In this document: positions 34,325 through 45,090 of the stretch, piece after piece
How positions within the stretch are numbered: the stretch's first letter is position 1
How the letters are laid out: each line of letters begins with the position of its first letter
Assembly (NCBI GenBank): GCA_917880885.1
Contig: OU862933.1
Location: 5,565,452 to 5,629,451 of the forward strand
DNA length: 64,000 nt
Origin: Limnephilus marmoratus
Lineage: Eukaryota > Arthropoda > Insecta > Trichoptera > Limnephilidae
Direction of reading: 5' to 3'
The notes under the pieces: generated by a model
Told to the model about the DNA's origin: nothing
The model's input: the letters and a program-made list of their open reading frames with translations, nothing else
The model's database searches: none
Made by a program: the position numbers and the translations under genes

Positions 34325-34560
34325 TAGAATGGTTACCTATATGAAGACAGTACAATGTATTAATATAATGTAATTGGTTTCTAAATCGATACAGTACAAT
34401 ACAAAAAACACAATGTAATGTTTAGCTAAAAAATACAGTGCAATAGAATAATACAATATAATGGTTACCTAAATAAATACAGTGCTGAATTACTGTATAG
34501 CAACACAATGTAATGGTTACCTAAATAAATACATAAAAATATAATAATATAGTATTTAAT
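34325..34560 (+). repeat. Imperfect repeat of aatggttacctaaataaatacag
   Basis: The core atggttacctaaataaata occurs at about 34471 and 34511, with looser copies at 34331 and 34390, interspersed with acaatgtaat. No coding content. Confidence 0.55.
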
Positions 34561-34720
34561 TGTTTATTAATTAATATTCGCTATCGTATGGAGGATGGTG
34601 AAAAATCCCTTCTCACTTTTATTATTTTGTTTATTTAATTTCAGAAGGAATAATTTTTAAACTTTTCATCTTTTAATGTGGCCTGGAGGGCAAATTATGA
34701 CATACGTTGCCACACCTCGT

Positions 34721-35693
34721 CAGTCCTGGATTTGTCAATAGGCCTTGTAAGCCGCGGCCTAGGGGCGGCAGAGTTCAGGGGGCGGCGCTCGCTCGCTTTG
34801 GTAAGCCGTTAAGTTTGTGTACGATTATAAACTAAAAAGTCACTGTGGATAGATAGAGTTTTCTGACTGTAAACATTTAGACGCCCAGTGGTCCCGTATG
34901 GGACCGCGGATTTGTATCGTTCAATGCCCAACCGTCCAATACGGGATGCGTGATTTTAGTGCGAATATTTCACAAAATTCTTAGGCAGTTGTCTAACTTT
35001 ATTGCACGCGGCGAACGAGCGTTTAACGGGGGAAATAGGTGTAGGACGGCGTATTTTTAGTGATTTTCATTAAAGTTTTTAAAACAGAAGGAATGAATAT
35101 ATATATTTTATTTATACTTTGGGGTCATTTTACACATACATTCAACGGTACATTCTAAAATTTTCCTCAAAAAATAACGAAGATATCAGCTGCCGCGCAT
35201 TGTAAGTCGCCATCCGGCTGGACAATTTGTGTAACTCCTGGAGATCACAATTTTCATCCGAACTCAATTTTTCAAAAGAATTCCCCTTTTTTATAAGTGT
35301 TTCTTCTATTTGAACCTCCTCCTTACAAAAAAATCGAAAATTAATGTTTTTTTGAGAAAAATAAAAATTAAGTATGATTTGTTACCATTCTTTTATACGT
35401 TTTATGTGCCATAAGAAAATAGTAAAAATAAAGATATTGATTTAACTATGAATCTATTATAGATGATTTAGTAAAATAAAAAATCCCGTAAAAAAATTAT
35501 AATTCTTGTTTTATGTTATTTATTTTTACCTACTTAACCTATTTTTTAATATTTATTTTTAAAATTGTGTGTCACCAGCTGCAGGCAGCCTACATACAAT
35601 GAATGATTATGATAGGTGGCAACTTCTAAGAAGGAGGAGGGGGGCGGCGCAAATGAAGTGGCCTTACTAATGAAAAGTGTAAATACGGCCCTG
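34721..35693. mobile_element. hAT-3 non-autonomous transposon
   Basis: The ends are CAGTCCTGGATTTGTC... and, reversed, CAGGGCCGTATTTACAC. The TSD CACCTCGT is perfect (34713-34720 and 35694-35701). Near both tips ggggcggc occurs with flanking purines. No transposase frame. Confidence 0.88.
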
Positions 35694-35761
35694 CACCTCG
35701 TAGCAAATGGATTGCTTGCCATTTCGTCTATGTATATTATCATGTTGTCGTGTAAAGTGTA

Positions 35762-35812
35762 TACTCTTCTGTTATTATGACTTTTGACATGGCCCGACTC
35801 AAGTATCTGATA
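35762..35812 (-). repeat. Short RTE fragment
   Basis: Reverse complement reads cagatacttgagtcgggcca and tgtcaaaagtcataataaca, matching the tail of the RTE copy at 17920-17960. Confidence 0.55.
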
Positions 35813-35814
35813 AG

Positions 35815-36480
35815 TTATATAGATAGATAGTGATCAGCGTTTGGTTCGTCAAAGATCCCTCTCGAGTAAACGCTTGTTTGCAGACGGAATACGCAAAAGG
35901 TTTTTTCTATTCTCAGTCAGAATGTGTTTCTTCAAATCTCTCGTCATAACAAGATAAAGGTTTTTTACGCTGTGAGTCAGCAGGCCGTTACTCTTACCTC
36001 AAATGTTGCTCGTATTTCAAAGCAAAATTTTGATCGCTCGTCGACTAGTATCTCAAATAAGTACGTTGGAGCAGTCGTATCTCGAGGTACCATTGTAGTT
36101 TTATTATTGTTAACAATTTTCTCGTGCAGAAAAGAAATTAAATCTAGAAATGAAATAAATTAGCTTTTTAGTTACTTTTATTGGGTACCTGTAATCTCTG
36201 AATTCGTGTATCATATGATTACTAATACGTAGTTGTAAGAATCATTTGTGTAGTGAAATAAAGAGTTTATTTTGAAGAATAAACCCCATTCAGGAAAGAA
36301 GTCTAAAAACCCACGGGTTGGTTAGGTAGATGAGAATACGAATTGAAGAAGATGCATTCAAATTGTATTCGATGGTTTTACTAATTAAAACTGAAAAATA
36401 TATCTTCAGGATTCTTTCAGTCAAGGGATGCGCCGTATCCACATACAAAAAAATATTCATAAGAAAATTGAAATTTAAAA
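35815..36480. other. No gene seen
   Basis: Two short ORFs without motifs. AT-rich. Confidence 0.4.
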
Positions 36481-36483
36481 AAA

Positions 36484-36570
36484 AAATCAATTTCAGCTAC
36501 AACAACATCTTCTTCTTCTTTCGTATGGTGGGAAAGAAGAAGAAGATGTTGTTGTAGCTGAAATTGATTT
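36484..36570. repeat. Perfect 38-bp hairpin
   Basis: Arms 36484-36521 and 36533-36570 are exact reverse complements with an 11-nt loop. The stem contains (ctt)n/(gaa)n and cagctacaacaacatc. It is an isolated inverted repeat or pre-miRNA-like fold; no second copy was noticed here. Confidence 0.85.
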
Positions 36571-36683
36571 ACCACAACATCAGTAATGTCGTATTTTTCA
36601 ATCTTAGCACTCTAGCTCACTGAAAACTCACGGACCGCCACTGGTAAATATCTAGTACGAACATATGCTATTTATAACACAAT

Positions 36684-37193
36684 TGTTGGTAAAAGGTTAT
36701 TTATTTAAGAAAGTAAGTTTACAGATCACATAATATGGTAAAAATAGTCACAATGTATGAATTCACTAATTAACTGAGCAAGGGATCGGAGGGAACCTTG
36801 CCGTTAGGCTTTGGGAACAACAAAACTGACTGTGGTTCTGCTTAGAGGGTCGTACCATAGGACGAAGCGCAACTAAGGCAGCAGTCGGGGGTCTGGTTGG
36901 TGCTTTACTTATGGTAGTAGAATACTCCTTAGAGGGTCGTGCCAGAGGACGAAGCGCAACTAAGAGAGCGTACTAGCCAAGAGCGAGCTGCAGACGAACT
37001 GACTAATTTAGGGCGCGCAGCCTGTTATATAGCCCATTCCTTGTTGCGGGGTGTGGTTTATGTAGCGGCTCGAGGGTGGGAGATGCGCAGAAGGCGTCGG
37101 CGCATCCTGGTTTGCTTAGGGGTGGGTGAGCAGGATGGCGCTGTACGGGGGAAAGAGATGGTGTAGTGGCAAGCGTAAAAACGGCGCGCTACA
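36684..37193 (-). mobile_element. Probable solo LTR
   Basis: On the minus strand it begins TGTAGCGCGCCG and ends ...CCTTTTACCAACA, with TG...CA termini, about 510 bp. It carries TATATAA (37031-37025) and an arthropod-type initiator TCAGT with A at 37000, 31 nt downstream. A 35-bp motif, agagggtcgt then aggacgaagcgcaactaag, is repeated at about 36845 and 36933. I find no clear TSD. Confidence 0.5.
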
Positions 37194-37194
37194 T

Positions 37195-37436
37195 ATTTTA
37201 TTTATTTTTATTTTAAATGATTTAATTTGGGCGATTAAATAATTCTGATTTTCATGATTGGCAATTATTTGTGAGTTAATGATTATTTTTTAAAGTAAAA
37301 ATACATACAATAAACAAATAAGAAAAAGTAAAAAAAAACACAAATTAAATTACAAATTTATGTTGGAACGCAATTTTGTCGTATGTAAGTTAAAATTTTT
37401 ACTAAGAAAATGCTTTATCAGATATATATATATAGT
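37195..37436. other. AT-rich, no gene seen
   Basis: Nothing recognisable except a short TA run at 37420-37434. Confidence 0.5.
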
Positions 37437-37965
37437 CAGATACGGCAGATCCGGTAGATGTGTGGTAACATCATTTTGACGACCTCCGTAGTCCAGTGGC
37501 TAAGACTCTTGACTCACATTCCGGAGGTCGCGGGTTCGAACCCGGCATGCGCAAATAAATTTTATTTGATTAATTTGTGTTATTTCACAATTAATTCATT
37601 TAAAATAATATATAGTATATTCGCGGCATGTTCCAGAGTGGAAGATACTATCAGTATCGCCCTGGTGTAAGACCACCATTCAGAATTGAAACGTTGCTTG
37701 AAAATGGCTTTAGCCGTGTTTAGTGACCAGATCTGAATAGCCAGGTACTTCCCAACCTTCCTCTTCCCCACCTCCTTCCCCTCCCCGCTACCTTCAGCCT
37801 CACAACATACCCCAATTGGGGATGCCATAGTCTTACTGGCGCCAGACGGGAGCAGTTGAGATTCTTGTGCGGTATTCACTGTAAAAAAAAAATAAAAAAT
37901 CTACCGGCTAAAGAAGGAGGTAAGCCAACACGGCAAAACACCCCAAAAACAAATAACAAAAACAG
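37437..37965 (+). repeat. Foldback family FB fragment interrupted by SINE1
   Basis: cagatccggtagatg lies left of the SINE. To its right are ctaccggctaaagaaggagg and caacacggcaaaacacccc, which resemble the family at 39103-39266. Confidence 0.5.
37481..37900 (+). mobile_element. SINE1 copy, full length
   Basis: The tRNA-like head has A box tagtccagtggctaag and B box gggttcgaacccgg. The body cagtatcgccctggtgtaag and ccagatctgaatagccagg follows, then agcctcacaacatacccc and an A-rich tail at 37879-37897. This is the best preserved copy in the window. Confidence 0.88.
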
Positions 37966-37969
37966 ATTG

Positions 37970-38212
37970 TGCAATTCGCACGCGGCAGAAGTGAAACCTT
38001 CAGACAACGAAAGTAAACAAGAGTGGGGAGGCTACGAAGCACCGCGCAAAGAGGAGATCGATATGATACGAAGCATCGCACAAAGAGGATACCGATTGTA
38101 CTATCTCATTCTATCGCAAACTAAATCCTATAATTGTATGTGTTTGTCCGATTTTAATGTTTATCGAGTCTCAAATCACAACGGTGGTAAAGAAGTTTTC
38201 ACATTAAAATAA
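37970..38212 (-). repeat. Repeat A copy, inverted
   Basis: On the plus strand it reads gtgcaattcgcacgcggcag, gaaaccttcagacaacgaaa and aatcacaacggtggtaaaga, the reverse order of the copy at 38873. About 240 bp, so this is a compact full unit. Confidence 0.6.
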
Positions 38213-38214
38213 TA

Positions 38215-38870
38215 ATTTTGTTTGTCCAAGTATTTTGGCCTCAAATCTAAATTTAAGTTTCGTACAAAAATGGCCGCCCAGCCATTCAAGTGTTAAGTGC
38301 TCGGCAACTCTCTGCTTGAAGAAGTGTAATTAGAAAATGGTGATAATTGTTAACCTCATTAAAGAGATTTGAAACAGCGAGATGATATGTGATAATTGTA
38401 ATAAACATTTGTGGGTTTTAGGGACAATGACTGACATCCATTAGACTGCAACTATTAAGGTAAACAACCGACTTAATTAACTTAACCCTTTAGACTTTCG
38501 TGACTATTTTGTCGGAAGGTTAATTTTGTCAGGAACTTTGCAATAAACTTCAAACAAAGGGAATAATTCTGAACGCGTACGAAAAATAAAAACTGGTTTT
38601 GAAAGGTGATAAAATACGCTTTCACATTATATAATTCTAAATAAACAAATAATTTTGAAAATATAAACATTTTGAATGCAAACATTTGAAAAAGTTTTTA
38701 AAAATGGCTCCCTTTGTGTTTTTACTGACTAAAATTACTATAAACGAAAAAAAACATACACATATTTTATTCGGAAATGTTTTATTGTGTACTTACGTAA
38801 TTGTCAACACCCTTTTTGCCGTTTTATGTGAAAATAATTATTAAAAAAATCTCAACGTTTCATAATTTTT
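38215..38870. other. No gene seen
   Basis: AT-rich with no supported feature. Confidence 0.5.
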
Positions 38871-38872
38871 CA

Positions 38873-39430
38873 TCATTAAGTGAAAACTTCTTTAGCACCG
38901 TTGTGATTTAAAATTAGATGAAACAAAAAAGCGACACTAAAAAGAGACAAACACACACATCTAAAGGAGAATGAGATAGAATAATGAAGCCTGCGAGAGA
39001 ACGAGATAGAATAATCGATCTCCTCTTTGTGCAGTGCTTTGTAGCCTACCGGTCTCCCACGTTTTTAGATTTTCACGGCCAATAGTATTTTCATTATTTT
39101 ATTTTTGGGGTGTTATGCAGTGTTGCGCTACCTCCTTCTTAAGCCAACGTTTCAGACAGCGTTGAGTGTCAGATCTGCCGGATCTGCCCTGATGATGGAC
39201 GCTGCAACGCTGTCCGAAACGTTGGCTAAAGAAGGAGGTAGCGCAACACGGCATAACACCCCAAAACGAAATGACGAAAATACCGGTCTACTCTTTGTGA
39301 AATGCTTCGTAACCTACCGGTTTCCTCTTTGTGCGGTGCTTCGTAGCATTCCCACTCTTGTCTACTTTAGTTTTCTGAAGATTTCACTTCTACCACGTGT
39401 GAATTGCGCACTCTGATTTTTATTTTTTTT
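38873..39430 (+). repeat. Repeat A copy with FB element nested
   Basis: Left part gtgaaaacttctttagcacc to ctttgtagcctaccggtctc; right part cctctttgtgcggtgcttcg to ttctgaagatttcacttc. The FB palindrome splits it. Confidence 0.6.
39103..39266. mobile_element. FB foldback element, both arms
   Basis: Arms 39103-39170 and 39199-39266 (68 nt each) are inverted copies with a few mismatches. They read ttttggggtgttatgc, gtgttgcgctacctccttct and agccaacgtttc. The loop contains agatctgccggatctgccct. Short ORFs are incidental. Confidence 0.7.
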
Positions 39431-39434
39431 TATT

Positions 39435-39870
39435 TGTTGGTTAGTTTTTATATTTGAATATAAAGCGTAGTGCTTTCTCTTTCTAACACTGTTTAGATCA
39501 TATTTCTTACCATGGTAGTAAGGTAGACTAAACGATTTCTATGAAACCTATGTGAGTTGTACCGAAAAGCGAACAAATTATCCTGAGGGGTTAACAACAG
39601 AAGCGCCTCGAAGTTACGTAACCCCCTTTTAGAAATTTATAAAACAACCAATAATATGGGTCAGTTTTGTTTAATCGTGGCTCAGAAAATCTGACGCATG
39701 TTGGAAGAAAACACACAAAATGATTTATCACTTTACATAGAGTATAAAGGAAAGGCGCCTAATATGAGACATGTTTCTTTTTAGAACGTAGGTTTATTTC
39801 CTTTCCTATAAAAAAAAATTTCATCCCATTTTAAAATTAGATTACTATGGATTTCCAGTTTCTTTTATGC
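39435..39870. other. No gene seen
   Basis: No family motif found in any frame. Confidence 0.4.
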
Positions 39871-40010
39871 ATTATATATAAAAAAATCTCGTATCACGGT
39901 GTTTGTGGTCGCACTCCTCCGAAACGGCTTGACCGATTTTTATGATTTTTTTTTGTTTTTTTATTTGGCATCTAAAAATACTTAACCCCAAATTTTGTCC
40001 CTCCTAATTT

Positions 40011-40560
40011 ATTTATTTATTTATTTATTTATTAACGCCCTTTTTCGGGGCTTTTACATATGAAATAGTAAGAAATACACAGTATTTATTGTACATAACT
40101 GAACTGCCTTCGTAACAATATTTTATATTTGTTTAAAGATAAATTGAAGATGTCCACTGACTTGGTATAATTGTTTCCCTCCATTAGTATTCTGGGCAAA
40201 GAGGAATACATATGGTAGTTAGTTCCAGAATTACTGCACTGAAATAAATCCTGACTCCTAGTATTACGTATTGGAATCCGGAAGTTTATCAATTCGAGCA
40301 ATATCGGACTGTCAACTAAATCATTTAGAATTTTATACAGAAATACCAAGTCAGTGAAAGTTCTTCTGTCTGACAATTTGAGCATATTCATATCATTCAA
40401 AATAGTATTGTAGTTCAACATAATTGCTGGAATACCTATTTTAAAATTAAGAAAACGTAAGAATTTGTTTTGTATTCTTTCAACGGCTTGTACATGTATA
40501 TTGTAATATGGGTTCCAGACGGGAGAATTGTATTCAAGTTGACTTCTAACATATGCAATC
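40011..40560 (-). mobile_element. Jockey LINE fragment inside the Helitron
   Basis: On the minus strand it starts in YVRSQLEYNSPVWNP, continues MLNYNTILNDMNMLKLSDRR and FLYKILNDLVDSP, and ends YKILLRRQFSYVQ at the stop near 40086. The 3' UTR carries the AAAGCCCC...GGGCGTT stem-loop and a (ttta)n tail. It is 5'-truncated, with no polymerase site. Confidence 0.82.
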
Positions 40561-40654
40561 TCATCCTCCTATTTTTAATCGCGATTTTAGTATTTTTGTT
40601 TGAACAAATTGAACCGTATTTTTTATTTCAAACGGAACGAAATTATTTATGTTG

Positions 40655-40855
40655 TTGAATGACAGGTGGCGCTGCGTCCGCCTCATCGAAATTTCATCCA
40701 CATACGCGCAAGACATTCACGAAAAGCGTCGCGTCATTTTGATATTTCATTTGGCATCATGTTCTCGCGTGGGCAAACCATCGAGCTTATTTGTGTTGGC
40801 TAAAGACGGACTGACAAAAAATATCGTCCACTCAGTTGCTCTTCGAAATTCATAT
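40655..40855 (+). pseudogene. Helitron helicase C-terminal remnant
   Basis: The frame 40649-40858 includes LASCSRVGKPSSLFVLAKDG then LTKNIVHSVAL. The CSRVGKPSSLFV...TKNIVY run is the conserved end (helicase motif VI region) of insect Helitron Rep/helicase proteins. Only about the last 40 residues remain, so this copy is dead. Confidence 0.75.
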
Positions 40856-41126
40856 TGATTTTCTTTATTTCATTTTCCTACTTTAGTTGGTGTTTTTTTT
40901 GTTTTTATCGGCGGTCATCGTCTACAGCGCTCCATTTCTCTTTCTTTCATAGATCCCATCCCCACACACTTACAATGCATTCGTTATTTTTTATTTAACA
41001 ACCAAAATATTCACTAGAAATAATTTATATAGGCAGAACAACGTTTGTCGGGTCAGCTAGTTTTATTATATAATTTATTATACAAATTTGAGCTGTCACG
41101 TGTAATAATAATTACGATAACTTATA

Positions 41127-41611
41127 TGATCATGCACGGGGCATGGGGATGAGGGTAACCTTGCAGTTACTCTTGCTAAGACGCTGATGGATTTCGCTAA
41201 GTTATGCCCAACCACCAAACAAGAAAGGTATATCACAATTAAGTGGTACTCACGGTTGGTCTTCTAGCTTGGTGACAGTCATAGATGTCCATAGCGCTCG
41301 ATATTGTTCTATTTGATTGTTAGAACTTCGGTAAAGTTTGAGTCACGAGTTCACACAAAATATACGAAAGAATACGGTAGGATTTATACTTTATGTGACG
41401 ATATGATGAATAACACTTCGGCTCGGTGCGAAATGTCACTATACGATCGGTGGTTAGCAACGGACTGACTTGTTGACGATAAAGCGCTTGTCACTTGTTG
41501 ACCGTGTAGTTAGGCACCCTTATTGTGCGGAATTCCCAAGTCTGGGTTCCTGCCGATCTCGTATGACAATCGGAGCACAAAACGAAATAAATCCATCGGC
41601 GTTATGAAACA
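41127..41611 (-). repeat. BEL/Pao 3' LTR
   Basis: Plus-strand reading starts tgatcatgcacggggcatgg and ends gttatgaaaca. The polypurine tract next to it, on the minus strand, is ggtgggcggaa (41612-41625). Confidence 0.93.
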
Positions 41612-42123
41612 TTCCGCCCACCAAAATACAGCAAATTGTATTTTAAAGAAAAGTTGAACGTTAAGCGAAACGCAGAATGCCATGAAACGTAACGTCGATG
41701 AAAAGAAGACGAAGCAGAAGTACTAGTTTTAAACGATAACTAGGTGTAGATAAACTAGACGAAAAGAAACTAAATGATACGATTAACATAGACGTAAAAA
41801 GAATAAAACGAACCGCGAAACGATGATGATTAGTCACATTGCCTAGGCAATGGACACGATTAGGTGAATGGTCTTGTAAGAGAAGATCCATTCAAAGTAC
41901 GAAGCGTAACGATAGCACAAGATTTTTAATAATGATTCTAATCACTTGCTCCATAGAGAGTGATGTCCAATGTTTGGTTAAAGATAGAATACGAATTTCG
42001 AAATGATTAAGTAGAAAATCCGAACGACGAGAGGCTTTGTTATGAAAGTTGTGTACGAATAGATAACAGTAAGCAGTAAGACGTTGGAGTTTCCGAATAC
42101 GTTATAATTTGTTTAATAAAAGT

Positions 42124-43896
42124 TTAGCAGAATATATCATGTTGGACTAATGACGATTGAACTCGTTCTTCAAAGTGGAGTTCAGTTTTGTTAAAATGGC
42201 CATCTGAGATGGGCCAAGAGTCGTTTGGCTGGACAAACCCGGAGGGCTCCGCCCACCATAATACGTTACGGATAAGAACGGCCTGAGAATGGCCACGTGA
42301 AGCGATATCCGATGGATTATCAACCGATGATGCTTGACGCCGATGATTAGATGCGATAACTGTCAAGAGCGATAATTGGTCGGTGTAACGATTCCCGTGA
42401 CGAGTATCATCGGGTGAAGCATCCGGTGGCCTCCACTTCCATCCCAATACCCTGAGAGTAAGAAAATGATCAACATTCTTGAAGATTACATCAGTGAGAT
42501 AGTAGCCCGGCGGTAAGTTTCGGTAGGCGCGAAGTTTTGGTTTGCTACAATCCGACTTCTGCAGCTCAAGTTGACCTCGTTTGGTATGTTCGATAACTTC
42601 GGATTGCGTTTGTTGGGCTTGTTCCACACTGGAACAGCCGACGACGATTGAATCGATATTTGAATCCGAAGTGATCGCGTATCGTGTGAGTGATAATTCG
42701 TAACCATTATTTTCTGTCAACGATCTGACAATACGGTAGGACAGAATAAAGGCAGAGATATCAGAAGTCACAGGGTGTAATGGGTAATCCGGGGTAGATT
42801 CCGATAATTAATGACGCCAAAATATTCTTTGGAACGCGTGATTTGGCTCTTGTGGGCATATTTGGCGATACATTTGCCGTACTTCAGCAATGAACACCAC
42901 AGATGGCGAACGAAAGTTTTGCAGAAGTTCAGCAATGTTTGTTTGAAGCTTGGGAACGATAAGGAAGGCATCATTTGACGATGATTCATTCACCTCCTTC
43001 ACCGAGGCATCGAAGACAATTCGCAAAGTAGTGGTAACGGTGCCCGGACGAAGAATGCAATGACGAAGTATGTGATGCATTTCCTTGAGTAAATCTTTTC
43101 CAGAAACACGTGTCATGTGACCACTGTGCAAGTAGTCAGTCATGAAAGCGAAGTACGGTTCACGTAAACTGAGCTTTACTGTCGGTTTACGTTCGATTGA
43201 AAGGATGATGCGCAAAGAGACTTCGCGCGAACCTGGGAAAGCGATATCCTTATCCTTTTCGCCAAAAGGTAAGGCTACGATGAATTGTCCCGAAGGGTCA
43301 CGTGAGTGATTAGTGTGATGGACCTGCTCATCATGTTGTTCTTCAGGAGTGAGATGTGAAGACTGAGGGAATGTGTCAAACTCTCTCAGTTTCTTGACCT
43401 TTTCAGAAAGACGGTACTGGTTGGTTTCGATAAATTGACTAGAAAAGTCACGTGAGCGATAAATGCGATACACTTGGTCACGACGTTGTTTAGTGGGCTG
43501 TGAAGACTGAGGAAATATGTCCAACTCCCTCAGTCTCTTGACTTCTTCTGGAAGACGATACTGGTTGGTTTCGATGAAGGAGTTTGTTTGACGATCGGTA
43601 GTAAAACCAACCGAATCCAGAGGAAGCCAACCGAATGGTGAATTGATAGCTGAAGGCTGGTGAAGATCACCCGTTAATTGGGGTCTAGATAAAGATGGCA
43701 AGATCTCAACATCTCGAAGTAGGTCAGTCGCTCCTTTGTCAGTTGTCAGTTTGTGACAGTCAGAGTCAGCATGAAGTATGTCTTGGAACAAATGACAAGA
43801 TAATTGGTCGGATTGAATTGTTGAAAATGGAAGTAACTTCGTGTTGAAGATAGTTCGTCCCTTAACATCGACATCGAAATTAGTGACGCCTGACAC
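42124..43896 (-). pseudogene. BEL pol remnant: RT and RNase H region, catalytic residues lost
   Basis: Two open stretches (43896-42811 and 42807-42124) share one frame and are separated by a single stop at 42808. Family motifs include LRIVFDASVKE, SSNDAFLIVPKLQ, VRQMYRQI, the tail DNPSDIASRGHS and VLWWAEPSGF. Where BEL reverse transcriptases have the catalytic D before the YRQI motif, this copy reads AEVRQM. Where YVDD is expected it reads NIDS. A 47-residue segment starting IETNQYRL is tandemly duplicated (about 43425-43590). No integrase follows. The protein cannot work as a polymerase. Confidence 0.85.
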
Positions 43897-44824
43897 GGTT
43901 GTAAGTAGAAGATTGGCCTAAGCCACGGATTTTCTGAGAGCTGACTGGACGCTCGGCATTGCGATTGGATACGAAGTGTGCTTGACTGTCTGAATCGGTC
44001 AACCCACGAAACGTTTGAAAACTGCCGGAGGGATCACGATTGCTAATATGAGCAGTAGGCAAACGTACGATGGATCTGTCACCGAAGTTAGCGAGGAAAA
44101 GAATTGGAGGATCTGAAATAGAAGCTCCTTGAATGGCAAACGTGGTGGGTCGTTGGTACTCCTCTTCAGCAGAAATGTTGTCTTCCCTATGAAGAAGAGT
44201 GTGGTGCTTACGATGACATTTCTGACAATCAAACACAGATTTGCAATTCGTGAGAGAATGAGAAGGCTTGAGACAATTCAGGCACCAACAGTGTGCCTTG
44301 GCGAATTGAGCACGTTCCTGAACCGATTTGAGTGCAAATGATTTGCACTTAGCGATATGGTGAGTACCCTTGCAAAACGCGCACTTTGAAGTGAACGCAG
44401 TCAAGGACCCTTTGATTTTAGGTTTTGCCTTATTCATGTCACAAGTAAACGATGACGTTTGTTTTATGACAGCTTGATCATGAAATGTTGAAAAGTTTTG
44501 GTTTGGTACGATAATGTTCGCGGGCTCCGATTCGAAAGATTGATTCGTTAATTCCTTGTGAATTACGACGATTTTGAAATAAACAATATCAAAAGCTTCG
44601 CGAACTTGATTTTCAATGTCCTTGTTTGCCTCATCTAAAGCTAAGATGTCAGCGTGAACGGTTTCAAAATCATTAACAATTTTTTGCAACTTCGTATAAT
44701 ACGCTAAAAATAATGGGTAATTGGTTGCATCTTGCAAAACGCTTTGACCGACCTCATACACCTTGTTTATTCTGCTAATGGCAACGTTCCGTCTTCTACG
44801 CAAGCCTTGTAAAGTACTAGCCAT
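43880..44824 (-). CDS. BEL/Pao gag with zinc knuckles and defective protease start
   Basis: 314 residues. The N-terminal 110 residues are helical (LQGLRRRRNVAISRINKVYE) and match the DUF1759-type gag region of BEL/Pao elements. Cysteine-histidine knuckles follow: CAFCKGTHHIAKC, then CLNCLKPSHSLTNC and CQKCHRKHHTLLH. The segment RLPTAHISN then LTDSDSQAHFV sits where the retropepsin begins, but the active-site DSG reads DSD. The frame ends just inside the pol frame, offset by one register. Gag may be intact; the protease is not. It may have been packaged in trans with an autonomous relative. Confidence 0.82.
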   Translation of the reverse strand: MASTLQGLRRRRNVAISRINKVYEVGQSVLQDATNYPLFLAYYTKLQKIVNDFETVHADILALDEANKDIENQVREAFDIVYFKIVVIHKELTNQSFESEPANIIVPNQNFSTFHDQAVIKQTSSFTCDMNKAKPKIKGSLTAFTSKCAFCKGTHHIAKCKSFALKSVQERAQFAKAHCWCLNCLKPSHSLTNCKSVFDCQKCHRKHHTLLHREDNISAEEEYQRPTTFAIQGASISDPPILFLANFGDRSIVRLPTAHISNRDPSGSFQTFRGLTDSDSQAHFVSNRNAERPVSSQKIRGLGQSSTYNRVRRH

Positions 44825-45063
44825 TTTTTTTTAAATAAACAAATGTACTAACGAATTAATCAGGAAAACGTTATGAATTAAAAAATAGAATTCGATATAA
44901 TTTAAATGCCCGGTAGGTCGTTAATTAATTAAGAACTACGTAGACTAATTCTACGATTCACTGTTTGAATTCGTTCTTCGAAATGACATTTCAATTTTCG
45001 TAACACTTCATAGCATTCTTTCGTTTTGCCAAAGAAATAATTTATTATACGAATTTATTATCT

Positions 45064-45088
45064 AAAGGTTCCCTGGTTTCGGCACCAA
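45064..45088 (-). promoter_or_regulatory. tRNA primer-binding site of the BEL element
   Basis: Next to the 5' LTR the minus strand reads TGGTGCCGAAACCAGGGA. The first 12-15 nt complement the 3' end of tRNA-Phe, whose acceptor stem is GCCGAAA...TTTCGGCACCA. The site starts 3 nt inside the LTR border. Confidence 0.65.
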
Positions 45089-45090
45089 AA

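Larger units (their letters stand above)
39872..41060 (+). mobile_element. Helitron with helicase remnant
   Basis: It begins attatatataaaaaaatctc and gtatcacggtgtttgtggtc, and ends aacaacgtttgtcgggtcag then CTAG|T. It contains the end of a Helitron helicase frame and is interrupted by a minus-strand Jockey insert at 40011-40560. Confidence 0.8.
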
